Shown piece by piece: positions 35,140 through 47,264 of a stretch of DNA of 64,000 bases. Under the pieces are notes generated by a model that did no database searches, had not been told where the DNA came from, and saw nothing but the letters and a program-made list of their open reading frames with translations. The stretch comes from Adiantum capillus-veneris (lineage: Eukaryota; Streptophyta; Polypodiopsida; Polypodiales; Pteridaceae): contig CM043949.1 in the NCBI GenBank assembly GCA_014529385.2, positions 149,585,850 through 149,649,849 on the forward strand, in the 5' to 3' direction. Numbering within the stretch: the first letter of the stretch is position 1; each line of letters begins with the position of its first letter. Both the position numbers and the translations under genes were made by a program.

Positions 35140-35420
35140 CCACATTAGGTATATATTTTGTCCAAATATTTGTTGAGCATAATATCCATCGTACATTTTA
35201 AACAAGGCATCATATTCTCCATGCATATCAACCAAATCATCCTTAAGCACTATGTCTTTGAAAGTTCACCATATTTTGTGTACATATTAAGCAAAGCATT
35301 GATAACCTCAACATGTTTCTCCAATGATTCATGCAACGATCAATGCTACCTTGAAACTCTAAGCAGGTTCTTAGCATTAGATTCGTTTGGTTTAATATTC
35401 ATGGCCACATTTAATTAGTA
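35140..35420 (-). pseudogene. PPR-like fragment, second copy
   Basis: Counterpart of 3037-3340 with small indels, including loss of about 12 bp in the helix pair near 35322. It belongs to block alpha-2. Confidence 0.35.
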
Positions 35421-35591
35421 GACACAATAGCCACTAGTTTGAAACAAATTTGAGTAAGTGCACAAAAGCTTGTAATTTTGTGATTTTCCAATCGTGCTCA
35501 CAATACGGTGTGAAGGATTCCACAACTAGCCTCTACAACAACTCAAACCACCACAAAAAAAAGGATGAAGAGAATAGATCTCTCAAGATAA

Positions 35592-35625
35592 AATGGTGTG
35601 ATCCTTGCTCACAAATTTTGACAGC
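35592..35625. repeat. 34-bp direct repeat flanking truncated CACTA-D, left copy
   Basis: 'aatggtgtgatccttgct..' through 'gacagc' ends right at the CACTA terminus and recurs at 39641-39674, where block alpha-2 resumes. Normal CACTA target duplications are 3 bp. Confidence 0.85.
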
Positions 35626-35820
35626 CACTACAAGAGGCTATTCATATTAGCGACGCTCAAAAAAAAAATTCCCGGCGTCGCTATGACCGTCGCAAATTTC
35701 TTTGTTAATTTGCGACGCTCATAGCGACGCCGGCTGGGCTAAAAAATTAACCAAGCGCGCCCAAAAACTCAGATCTGAGATCTGAGTATTTCGGCGCCCT
35801 CAAGCAAGGAGCAGGTAACG

Positions 35821-35826
<6 letters not shown>

Positions 35827-35914
<88 letters not shown>

Positions 35915-36071
35915 TTCTTCTCCACACACACACACACACACGCGCGCGCGCGCGAGGAGAGGAAGGAGAGCCAGGTATGCTCCTTCCCTCTCCTCATTCT
36001 GATGTTCCCTTCGACCCCTCTTTCTCTCTCCCTCTCTCTCTCTCTCACACACACACACACATAGTGTTTTT

Positions 36072-36144
<73 letters not shown>
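35827..36144. repeat. (CT)n, (CA)n and (GA)n arrays inside CACTA-D
   Basis: (CT)n at 35827-35911, (AC)n/(GC)n at 35924-35954 and (GA)n at 36075-36144. CT followed by GA makes an inverted pair capable of folding. Confidence 0.95.
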
Positions 36145-36148
<4 letters not shown>

Positions 36149-36733
36149 AACATAAACAAAAACGCACACACACATACATAAACAAAGAATGCACACACAC
36201 ATTGAGAGAAGAAAAGAGAGAGAGAGCATGCATAAACAAAAAACGCACGCATTGAGAGAGGAAAAGAGAAAGAGAACATGCATAAACAAAAAACGCACAC
36301 ATTGAGAGAGGAAAAGAGAGAGAAAACATGCATACGATCCAAAAAAACGCACACACATTGAGAGAGAAAGAGAGAGAAACTAATTTAACGTCGTAGGAAA
36401 CTAATTAAAATTAAAAGACCTAAAGATCTAGCCGACGAGGAGTTGAACTCAAGACCTATTATTCAAGAGGGAAATGGCATAATCAATCTATCATACTTGG
36501 CATGGGACATAGAAAGGTTATACCATTTATCTCTTTTTATTGGCACACACATCCACACACGCGCACACACACAAGAAGAAGAGAGTTATAACGTCGTAGG
36601 AAACTATCTTAAAAGACGTTAAAGATTAGGTTATTTGTAGGCTTACATTAAATTATATTTAGGTTTATTTTTAACTAGATTTACGTTTATTTACGCTAGA
36701 TTTAGATTTACGTTATATTAGATTAGATTTAGG

Positions 36734-37095
36734 TCTCCAAAGACTGCGATGCCTGCATGAAGCGGGTGAAGAAAGCCCTCAATGGAATATAGGGTATTGC
36801 TGCCTTCACTCATGGTGGGCTCCATCGATCCAAAAGTACTGGTGAAATGTCTTCAGAAGATAGGGAAGAAGGTGGATCTTCAGGGCGGCAAGAGTAACTA
36901 CATCCCCGACACAATGACCATCTAGACAACCTCTAGTCATTCAACAGCAACTTCAAAGTTAGTAACAAGAGCAAGAACGGTCTAAAGGGCCAATTGCTGT
37001 CGTCAGATGTGGATGGAGATGAGGCAGCGTCACCGCCGAAAGTTAACTCTCACATCTTTAGTGATGAGAATGCCAACTCTTGCCGAGTTATGTGA
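36734..37095 (+). pseudogene. HIPP-type heavy-metal-associated protein pseudogene inside CACTA-D
   Basis: The plus strand reads VSKDCDACMKRVKKALNGI, then a stop: the CxxC metal site and first helix of an HMA domain. After a frame change and a short loss comes DPKVLVKCLQKIGKKVDL, the HMA end. Another frame then gives NSHIFSDENANSCRVM plus stop. Plant HIPP proteins commonly end in FSDENPNAC followed by three residues, an isoprenylation CaaX box, and this tail matches that pattern. The piece runs from the metal site to the original stop codon, with at least three lesions. Such proteins bind metals at membranes; this copy cannot be made. Confidence 0.8.
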
Positions 37096-37226
37096 AAAAT
37101 TATCTGTTAAATCAGTTTTAAGGTTCTTATAATCCCTGTTAGTTTAGTTCTTTGTTTTTAATATAACATAATTTATGTTAGATTTAGATTTATGTTATAT
37201 TAGATTAGACTTAGGTTTATTTAGGT

Positions 37227-37230
<4 letters not shown>

Positions 37231-37275
<45 letters not shown>
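37231..37275. repeat. (AC)n microsatellite
   Basis: About 22 AC units inside CACTA-D. Confidence 0.95.
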
Positions 37276-37276
<1 letters not shown>

Positions 37277-37708
37277 GAAGAAGAGAGTTTTAACGTCGTA
37301 GGAAACTATCCCAAAAGACGTTAAAGATTAGGTTAGATGTAGACTTACGTTAAATTAGATTTAGGTTTAGTTTTAGTTAGATTTACGTTTATTTAGATTT
37401 ACGCTTATTTACGTTAGATCGAGTCCACGCAAGAATTACTTACGGTTTAGGGTTTAGGGTTAGACGAACAGTGAAAAGATCTATTGTGAAAAGATGTTAA
37501 GATGCTGTGAAGTGCTACAGCTAGAGAAGAGGCAAAGGGGTTTTGTCCACTACATGCAATATCATGTAGACGTGGGTGTGTAGATTTCTTGTACCCACAA
37601 ATATAGGTATTGACCAATAAAGACGAGATTATAACCCGGTGGTTCTGATCTCCGTGCACCTCTAGACCGAGGTGTGCGGGGACTGGACATGACTAGAGAA
37701 TGTGAGGT

Positions 37709-37834
<126 letters not shown>

Positions 37835-37896
37835 GAAGAAGAATGCCAATAGAATATTAAATTTGTTGTCCAGGTTATAAGTTTTTTATCCTCATT

Positions 37897-39640
37897 ATGA
37901 GTAGTGACGAGGATGTGGGACCGTCCAACCGAAACACCTATCTCTCAACGAGGGTCTTATGTCCTTGTAATCAATGCAAGCATGCTGTGCGACGGACAAG
38001 ACGTGTTTCTTTGCAGCACGTTCGCGAATTTGGCGAGTTCGATCCATCTATTATAGATCGAGTTGTTGCCAATTATAACTCGTCGGACTCTGACGCTGGC
38101 CAACAAGCAGCAATCTTGCAACCCAATAGACGTGTTCGCAGGCGCTTTGGTCAAGCAGCATATGTGAGGCCACAAGATGTAGCCTCTGACAGCTCGGGGG
38201 ATGATCATGCAGAGCACATTCCCAACGAGGCAATGTTTGAGCCCGAGATTGATGAAATGATCGAGACGATCATGGATTCAGAAAGGCTTATCTATGATGA
38301 TATGAAAAGTGAAGCCGATACGCCATTGTATAATGGAGCACGTATGTCTAGATTGAAAGCACTCCTGGTTCTTCTCAACATGCAGGCAAAGTTTGGATGG
38401 AGTGACACTAGCGTCACAACGCTTTTCAGGTGATCTATTACAATTAGTTTACTTTAATAAAACTCTAAATGTATAATGATCTGATAGATTTTTACACGAC
38501 TGTATCATATTTTTATGTTGTGTAGATTGCTGAAAGAGCACATACTACCACCTGACAATGTGATGCCAAATTCCCGAGATTAAGCAAGAAAGATTTTGCG
38601 AAACTTGGGGATGGATTACAATTCTATCCACGCTTGTCCTAATGACTGCATTCTTTTCAGAGGGGAATACATAGACATGGAGAAGTGTCCGAACATGGCC
38701 GCCCTAGCATCATGGCATGAGGAGAATAAATCTTCGGATGGTGTGCTACGAATTCCTTCAGATTGCGTAGCGTGGAAACATATAGATGGAACATGATCGG
38801 ATTTTGCCAGGGAAGCTCGAAATTTGCGCTTAGGCCTGGCTATGGATGGCGTAAATCCATTTGGTCAAAGATCAACATCTTACAGTGTATGGCCCGTTGT
38901 CATCGTCAACTACAACATTCCCCCGTGGTTGACTACGAAGAAGGGGCACCTATGGCTAAGCTTGATTGTGCCAGGGCGATATAAAGTGGGGAATATGGGT
39001 GTGTATCTTCGTCCACTGTTGGAAGAGCTACAACAATTGTGGATTGGCATAGAGGTGGTGGATATGAGCCGACACACAGGACGACGGAATGCTTTGATCA
39101 GAGGCATTCTAATGTGGACCATGCATGAATATCACAGGCTAACAGAATGCTCAGGTGATCTATTGACACTCCTCACTCAGACACTCTAAATCTTGTTTTT
39201 TCCCATAGTTGATCTATTATCATGTGTATACATGCAGGGCTTCAAACAAGCGGATACAGAGCATGTGTCACATGTGGACCTAGACTGAATGCACGTAGGG
39301 CACCCTCACTGAAGAAGCAAATCTACGAAGGTCATCAAGCGTATCTTCCAGAGAATCATGTGTTACGCGACGGCTTTTTGGGAAGAGAGCCACCAAGGAT
39401 GTCTGCACAAGCATGGTTAGAGCAGAAGGAGATGTGCGATGACGGATTGCCTCCAGGGATGAAGAGACTATCTCTATGGTACGAGTTACCATACTGGCCC
39501 CGACTCATGATCAATCACTTGCTCGATCCAATGCACATATTCAAGAATGTGGGTAATCTAATATTGGACTATCTGACCGGCAAGAAAGATACTTTGGGAG
39601 CCAGAGTTGACCTTAGAAATATGGATCGTATGGAGCAATA
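37897..39640 (+). pseudogene. CACTA TNP2-type transposase (CACTA-D), truncated
   Basis: ATG at 37897. Exon 1 to 38429 holds a Transpos_assoc-like segment (LCPCNQCKHAVRRTRRV) and LLNMQAKFGWSDTSV. Exon 2, 38526-39154, holds the Transposase_21 start (GMDYNSIHACPNDCILFR), LGLAMDGVNPFG with a catalytic-type Asp, and VNYNIPPWLTTKKGH. Exon 3 from 39238 holds YRACVTCGP and LLDPMHIFKNVGNL. Both introns begin gtgatctatt and have ag acceptors (tgtgtag, catgcag). Stops at 38581 (TAA) and 38794 (TGA) plus loss of everything after NMDRMEQYN make it non-functional. Intact TNP2 cuts and moves the element. Confidence 0.9.
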
Positions 39641-39674
39641 TAATGGTGTGATCCTTGCTCACAAATTTTGACAG
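39641..39674. repeat. 34-bp direct repeat flanking CACTA-D, right copy
   Basis: Identical to 35592-35625. From here block alpha-2 continues as in alpha-1 at about 3476. Confidence 0.85.
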
Positions 39675-40239
39675 CGCCCTCACTCACACTCAACCTCAAC
39701 TATCCGCAACTAGCTTCCCCCTACACCATTAAAACTCCCACCATACTTGGATGCACGAAAGAAAGCAAACGGATCACTAAAACTTAGGGAAAAAAGTGGC
39801 GCAAAAAAAGAAAATCTCTACAGTTTTTCTCATTAAACCAAGGACTTCACCTTTTTTTAGGCGCCCTTCCATGTGCTAGCAGAGACTCCATTGATGCTCC
39901 CATATATATCCATAGCTTTACCAAAACCCATTCAAATCAAGCCCACCCAAATATTTCAGCAAGGTACAAGCAAGGAATTGTAGCGCATACTCTACCCTTG
40001 ATTAGCTACTCCATAGGGAGTTGCACACAACATAGATACCATACCTGAGACCAAGATAAAGAGACATTAGTTTACATACATAAGCACTCAATCTCATCAT
40101 CCAATTGAGGAGAGACACACTCTGAACTCACCATGTCAGACTCTATCAAGACATATCTCATAGCCCTTCAAGTGATTGCATGCCTTTGTTGAGAGGACAA
40201 TCCTTTCTTGAAAAAACCATTTGCAACACATGCTATTCT

Positions 40240-40701
40240 TCATAAAGAGACTCCCTTCCAAGATACCTTGGCTCTCATTATCGATGCAAGCACATCCTTT
40301 GTGAACACTTGTTCTACCAACTCATGAGCTCTTACATTCGTGTTTTGGGACACATGTCGTATTTGAGAAGAAACAAAAGACTTTAACAAACTCCACACTT
40401 TGAAAAACCATCCCTTTATTCCTTGTTGATTCACCTTCCATCATGTACCTTGAACTTGTTGTACAATCAATATAGCATCACCTATTTTATTACATTTTGG
40501 TGCCCAATATTGAGTGAAAACTTTCTTGTAGCTAGGAGATGAGCTATCTACATCAACATGTGACTCTACAACTCCTAGCCATATCGGATACTCTAGATTT
40601 GCAGGTCTCACAAGAACAAACTCCCCTTTTTGTACATCAATTTGAGGACTAGAATATTTTTGCGTCCTTGCACTTTGAGGAATAACAAAGTGATCATTCA
40701 A
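40240..40701 (-). pseudogene. CACTA-associated relic ORF, second copy
   Basis: Counterpart of 3931-4550. Here the peptide keeps KGEFVLVRPANLEYPIWLG and VFTQYWAPK, followed by a frameshift and GWFFKVWSLLKSFVSSQ. It sits on the same strand as, and downstream of, the CACTA-C transposase. Confidence 0.4.
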
Positions 40702-40991
40702 TTATTCATATCCTTGAAGCTCATCTATGTCTTCCTCTATTTGTTGCATTCAATGACTCCCTGCACTATTTCGCTAAGATATTGTGTATTCACTAGTGTG
40801 TTTGTTGGTTGGTTATTCAAGATCACTAATTATTTTTTTCCAATAAATAATAGCAGGCTCTATCTATTTCGGCATAGGATCATGGTCCTTTCCCAAAAAT
40901 GGGGAACATCTTTTTTAGAAATAAATATGTGTCTTAATCCCTTGATGAACTAGCGTATTATCCCTTTAAAAGAGAACATCTTTTTTAGAAA

Positions 40992-41709
40992 TCAATATAT
41001 GTCCGAATCCCTTGAATAAGTAGCAGAAAAATCTCTCACATAGTTTGTTATAGGTAACACATCTGGACAACCTCTCGGCAATTTTGGTTTTCCCTTGATC
41101 ATCTCTTTTCCACAACTCATTTTGTGACTCCCTTGCCATCTAATCAGGTGATTGGGGTGAATTTTGTATTCCATTATTGGGATTTCACCTTGCATATAGA
41201 AACATATTTGAAGTGGCTTAGAGTGTCCAACTAGAGCATCTTGTCCATCACAAATGTACCCTTAACAAAGAATTTGAAGTCGGGAATTTGTGTCATTAAA
41301 AATGGTGTTAGAGGTAAGCTTTCACATTTTTGGAAATTTTCCATCAAATATGGAAATTTGAATGTCATCCATGTTTACAATCTCTCTAAGAGCCTAGAAA
41401 CCATTGCATCTATGTGCTCATGTGTATGACACTATGAAAATATCTAAGTGTGTACCGGGTTATTTTACCGTGTTTTGTAGAGAGAAGGTCCAAACTCAGC
41501 TGGAGAAGGAAGAGAGACTCACGGCGGAAAAGGGGGGGGGGGGGGGGGGGGGGGGGTGGTTCTATTTAAACTATTACCACGAGTTTCTCCGCGGTTATTA
41601 CCGCCTTATTACCTCATCTATTACCGCTTTTATTACCCCGTTTATTTTCATGGGGAAATTTAGCACCTAAACTTTCAAATTCTGGCTTAAACATCCCCAT
41701 CCCCCCCCT
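40992..41709 (-). pseudogene. Relic ORF and homopolymer spacer of block alpha-2
   Basis: Counterpart of 4785-5513, with MQGEIPIMEYKIHPNHLIRW. A G-run of over 20 lies at 41534-41556. Ends at the C-run where alpha-1 has its 3-kb deletion. Confidence 0.4.
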
Positions 41710-41789
41710 AAAATCTTGGTGCTTCCCTTATCTCAAAAAATATTAAACAATATTATATGAAATTATCAAATTTAAAAGAAAAGATAAAG

Positions 41790-41815
41790 AGGGATAGAGA
41801 GAGAGAGAGAGAGAG
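41790..41815. repeat. Short (GA)n tract
   Basis: About 10 GA units just downstream of the CACTA-C transposase tail. Confidence 0.9.
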
Positions 41816-41984
41816 GGGAGGAGGGGGGAGGTGATAATAAGATTACACTTGGTTACAGCTAAAATAGTCACTCACTTTATTAACATAATTGAGCATGTTC
41901 ACAAAATTAGAGAGAGGAAGAGGGGGGAGAGATAGTTGAATGGATTACACGACCAAAAAACTTCATAACTGCAAAATGTTTATG

Positions 41985-44900
41985 AATCATCTTCCAAAAG
42001 ATTCCATGAGGCATCATCCAATTCTAAGTCCATGTCCCCTAAATCAATAAAGAGAGAAATGGAATTGTCGTTTGTGGATGCATTGGCTTCATCATCTTTG
42101 AATCCCCATCCTCCATCTCATCATCTTCATCATCATAACGATCATCCTTGCCAAGACTTTTCACCGCCGGACTTGATTCATTGACCTCCCTCTCCTCTGT
42201 CTCCACCTCATCCAAAGTCGGAGGTGGAAGAGGGTCAAAAGATGGTCTCCACTTCATTAGTGGAAAAAATGGTTCTCCTCTGAGGTGTTACCAGAATTAC
42301 AAACCAGAGTTTTGGTTGTGGATTGCTGGGATACAGATGACCTATAAAAGAGAAGCTGAAAGTGAGTAAACTTTGACCACATAGAGTTAAAGGAAAGGCA
42401 ATACAAAATAGGAAAATATCTTTCATCTAATACAAATGAAACATAGCACAAACAAAAATTTACAATATGGTTTAGGTATATGAGTACTCTACCTTTGGCG
42501 CCCAACCTCGTGCATACTCCCATTCTTTATTGGTGATGTCTTCTTCGCGCTCTTTTGCTTCAGTCATTCTCTCATGAATCCACTCCGCACTAATGAGATC
42601 TGGGAAACATGCAAGGTGTTTAGGCACTCGCAGTTCCCTCCTTCCTCCATGTGCTTGTTTCCATGCTTCTCTCTCTTGCAAATGCCTTCCCTTTGCCACT
42701 TTCCACAAGTCCACCCACTTGGTCATAATCTTTGGATCGAGAATACAAATTGACCACTCGGAATAGATTCATATCCATGTTAATTAGTTTTTCCTTTCCA
42801 CTTGGCAAGTGTGAATTCATCCTTGCATCTTCCTCGTCTGACCACATGCGAGGCATCAAAGGATCAACTTGTGCCAAATACTCTGATATGTAAACAAATT
42901 CCTCTTGCACAATCCACTCTTCGGCCATACATGCCTCTGGTTGAGATCGTAGCCACACAAAATCTTTGAGAGTTTTTAAAAACCTCTCTAAGAATAACAT
43001 TCATCGTGCATGCAGTACTCCACATATAGCAATCTCCTCCACCACGTGAACCAAGAGGTGAATTGGACTAAGAAGGACTGATCGAGGAAATGCACCCTCA
43101 ATGGCACACAAGATTGTTTTTGCAAGTGTTTGAGCAATAGGGATAGCATCTATTTCAGTTTCCTTGGAGCTCACAAATCTGCAACAAAACGCACAAAGAT
43201 ATATTAGGTGCTAGTTGAAATTATTGTGTACATAAGAAAGGTGTAGTTGAGTGGAGACTTGTGGTGTACCTTACTAGCTCTCCAAGTTTGAACATCCATG
43301 ACTTTCTTGTCCCAGCATATACATATACTCACCGGAAAAATGAACTAAAATGTAAAATAGGGGAAGGGAAAGTGAGAGAAAGTCATATGCACAAACTATA
43401 GATAGAATAGGGAGAGGGACATTACCTGGAGCATCTTCTTTCAATCGTGGGACTTCAACCCATACAATTGAACTCTTTCACCCTTTTTTGCTTTTGTGAA
43501 ATCTCCCTTTAGGGACCTCATGTATCCTGTTGGTCTGCGAATACCCTTCACTTTGTCTAATTCTTCTTTGGCTAGCATCCATGGTGCTTTAGGAAGCACA
43601 ATCTTTCCATTGTGGGCACAACGTGGAGAAGCATAGGCAAGGAGACGTTTCAAAAGCCTCAAATCCTCCCTTGCACCCAAAGAGTCCTTCTTGCCAAAAA
43701 TGTGGTCCCATAGAGTTTGAGATACATTCTTGAATATGTGCATGGGTTCCAAGAGGTGTTGTATTTTTAAGTCCTTCCAATATGGAAGCCTTAAAAATAT
43801 GGAATACCTTGACATACCTTTTGGTGGAGGACACGGAGCCGGATTGTTGTTGTGGTGATCTTCCCAAATGGTTGCTCAATCTGCCATTGTGAGCTTTAGA
43901 GGGGTATTTCCATTTATTGGAGCCTTGTTCTTGCTATACCCTTGGGGTAAGAAATGATGGTTTCTTGGATAGATTACCTTGCTCAGTGCATCGGGCCTCT
44001 ATGTCACCAACGATGGCCCGCAAGTAGGACATGCATTGTGCCCCGATGTGGGCAACCCTACATACATATCATATCGTTAGAGGGATGAGTGAACTAAAGG
44101 GAGAGAGAGAAAAAAAGGGGGTTACCAAAACTCTCGCCAAGCCCAGGATAGTCGTGCATAGTCCACATAAGGATTCTGCTCACAATGGCTTCTCTCTCTT
44201 CCCCTTTGTAGGTGATACGTCGACAACAGGAATGCCTCTCCATAACTACTTCAACTCCCTGATGAGTGGCTCGAGGTAGACGTCAATATTTGACACTTTG
44301 TACTTCCCTGGCACAAACAAGGAAAGAAGTATATTTCCCTTCTTGGTTGTCTCTCATGGTGGAATATTGTAATTGAGGATCATCACAAGCCAAGTGCTCC
44401 ATGAAGTAGACTTAGTGTTGAAGGGGTTGACACCATCACTTGCTAACCCAAGCCTCAAGGGTCATGGCTTGAACTGAAACTCTGGGCATTGAGTTTTGAT
44501 GGGCCTCTATGCAAGTGAATTGGCAGAGACACGCATCATTACATCATTTTAGCGGTGGTTGGCGTGCCATGCAAGAAGATCCATGGTAGACCTACTTTTA
44601 AACATGTGTTGAATACGAGGAATTAATGGAAAATGAATCAATACCTTGCGAGGTAGGTGCATCTTGCTCACTCCGGTCTTGTATCATGCCTCCCCGCACA
44701 CGGGACATGAGCTAGCATGTGCGTGCTTATTGGAGTATAGCATGCAATCGTTGATGCATGCATGGATGCACTCATACTCCATTCCAAGTGCAGTGACATA
44801 TGATCTAGATCCTCGACAACCTGGAGGCATGTGATGATCTTTTGGCAACATTTTGCCCATCAAACTACAACAAACCGCATACCAGTAGAATTGCTAGGAG

Positions 44901-45490
44901 ACGGCAAGGAAGCGAGTGAAGAGTATATAAAAATCCATATTTCATACTTACCCAAGGAGTGCATCGACACTTGCATTGCTCCAACCGAATTTCACTTGCA
45001 AGTTAAGAACTTCCAACAATGCCCAAAGCAACGAATAATGTGCCCGTCATAAAGAGATGTTTTGATACTCGCAATCAATCTATCCTCCGTTGTTGCTACA
45101 CGTTGAGTGCAAGGCTGACATTCCTGCTCGCACACGTCGCACTCACTCATCACACATGCCAAACATGTGCTCATCCTCTACCTCAAAGTGCAACTGAGAT
45201 GCCATAGGAGTTGTGGAAGTAGAGCCAACGAGAGGATCACCATGCGGTGCACCCAAATCATCTAGTACCTCTTGCCTCCGTCGTTAGGCCTTGTGCGCCG
45301 ATGTACCACCACCAAACACACACCAATGGGGCAATGGGTGAGTGGCGCTCCCATCTCTACCAAAGCCCTTCATTCTCCACGTGCTCCAATGCAACACACC
45401 TCAAGCGAGGGATTTCCCTTTTGCACTTGGTGCAAGGACAAGGGAGTTTTTCCTTGAGCCATCGATCGTGCTCAAGGTCTTCAGAGGGGG
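41985..45490 (-). pseudogene. CACTA TNP2-type transposase (CACTA-C), degenerate
   Basis: Reading right to left: Transpos_assoc-like EKLPCPCTKCKREIPRL at about 45400-45480; Transposase_21 start YVTALGMEYECIHACINDC at about 44740-44820; IQHLLEPMHIFKNV with KKDSLGAREDLRLL at 43600-43790; KGDFTKAKKGERVQ; then at 42620-43000 a DUF4218-like SQPEACMAEEWIVQEEFVY; then WVDLWKVAKGRHLQERE; and an acidic C-terminus (EEREVNESSPAV, DDEDDEMEDGD) to about 41985. LEPMHIFKNV has Glu where CACTA-D has Asp. Stops and frame changes separate all pieces. Termini of the element are not seen. Confidence 0.8.
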
Positions 45491-46531
45491 CCACGATAAT
45501 CACAGTCGATGTCCTACACACGCGATAAATTTTTTATTTAGTCATGTGCCTTTAAAAAAAAAAATTAGAGAAAGTTTTAAATTCTAATAAAAATAATACC
45601 GAACTTAAATTCAAAGAGAATAAACAACAATGAGTGCTAAAAAATAAATTAAATAAAAGTGGACTTAGAAAATGCAAATAATAAACATCTAAAAGTACTA
45701 CAAAATAAAATATTTATAAAAAATTAAAAATCTTCATAAAAAAAACTCAAAAGGCTAAGAAATGAAATAATTGATATCTAAGGGTAGAAGGGGTGGTTTG
45801 TACCCCTCCCCTCCCCCCTCCCGTGCAACCTCGGATACATTTGTATCCATTTGAAATGAATTATCGTAGTAATACTGGCAGTAATAGGCGCGGTAATAGA
45901 AGCAAGAATAGGCGTGATAATATCCGCAATAATTCCTGGCACCTAAAATCGAGTTGGAGGGGAGAGTATGCCGCATTTTGACTGCATACCCTACCCTCCT
46001 TCCTCTCCTCCATCGCTACATCTCAACCTCCCCCCCCCCCCCCCCCCCCCTCCACCTCCCACACCACTCCTCCCTCTCTCCCTCTCTCCCTACTCCATCT
46101 TAAACACAACAACAACACATACACACACACACGCACGTTCAGGTCAAGGAGGCACTCCTCTAAGGGGGTTTTTTGCGCTCGTCATTGGAAGCTCAAACTA
46201 ACCAGAAACCGCGCTACAACCAAAGGTATTCACAAAACATTGCCCCCCCCCCCCCCCTTCTTTCCGTATTGTTTCCTACTCCACAAACACACGCATAGTA
46301 ACACGCACACACACAAACACACACACACACACACGCACTTACATGCACAAACTCTTAAAATTGATGAGAAAGATAGAGATATCATGACATACCTCGTTCA
46401 TTTGAAAAATGGTTGCGTGGTTGAAATGTCTCTTCGTGCATGGCAATCAATATCTGCTTGTTTGCAAATGTTAGATTTGTTAGGGTATCTTCGTGTTAGA
46501 TTTTTAAGGGTATCTCTGTGTTAGATTTGTT

Positions 46532-46532
<1 letters not shown>
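45491..46532. other. No gene seen; homopolymer and (CA)n tracts
   Basis: AT-rich 45540-45780, C-runs at about 46029-46051 and 46243-46258, (CA)n around 46300-46335. Possibly the 5' leader of CACTA-C, but no CACTACAAG terminus was found. Confidence 0.5.
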
Positions 46533-46578
<46 letters not shown>

Positions 46579-46595
46579 GAGATAGGGAGAAATAT

Positions 46596-46656
<61 letters not shown>

Positions 46657-46704
46657 AGGAAAGCAGGAGATAGAGAGACATAGGGAAAGAGGGGAGAGAG
46701 AGAT

Positions 46705-46771
<67 letters not shown>
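46533..46771. repeat. Cluster of three (GA)n arrays
   Basis: Arrays at 46533-46575, 46606-46651 and 46708-46771, separated by GA-rich sequence with gatagggag spacers. The complete copia element inserted into the right side of this cluster. Confidence 0.95.
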
Positions 46772-46775
<4 letters not shown>

Positions 46776-46874
46776 GAGATATCCGTGGGGAGAAAGAGGG
46801 AAAGAGGGAGAGAGAGAGGAATAGAGATATCCATCGGGAGAAAGAGATAGATAGAGAGAGGAAGATAAAGAAAT

Positions 46875-47017
46875 TGTTGAGATGTAGAGAGAAGGAGAGA
46901 GAGACGAGACAAGAGATACACCATATACGCTCCCAAAGACTGATTCATATTGAGGACAAGATACAAATATATAGGTGAGACCAAGTTCAGTAGAGTGAGC
47001 CATATATAGCTCCAACA
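46875..47017 (-). repeat. 3' LTR of copia element
   Basis: 143 bp, TG..CA, preceded on the plus strand by target duplication GAAAT. Confidence 0.97.
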
Positions 47018-47264
47018 CCCCCACTCAAACAAAGGTCTCTAGCTTTGGATGAAAAAACCCTTGGGGAGTTCAAGGGAAAATCCCAAGCCCCTATACAATG
47101 TGAAATATGAACCAACGATGATGATGTGAAAGTGAATTGTGCATCTATGTATAAATATTCAAGTGACTTAGATATCACAAGGTGCAAATGTGGAGTGTGC
47201 ATAGTGCATGGTACCTAAAATATTACAATGTCATATGTAAAAAGCTATTACAATAGCGAAGAAG

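Noticed and set aside
36031-36356. Long minus-strand ORFs rich in Ser-Leu or Arg-Glu around (CT)n/(GA)n arrays
   Set aside because: Translations of dinucleotide repeats; same for ORFs at 16675-17023, 31008-31381, 37562-37880 and 46496-47032.
37444-37466. tttagggtttagggttag, resembling plant telomere repeat TTTAGGG
   Set aside because: Only about two and a half units inside CACTA-D; too short to be an interstitial telomere array.
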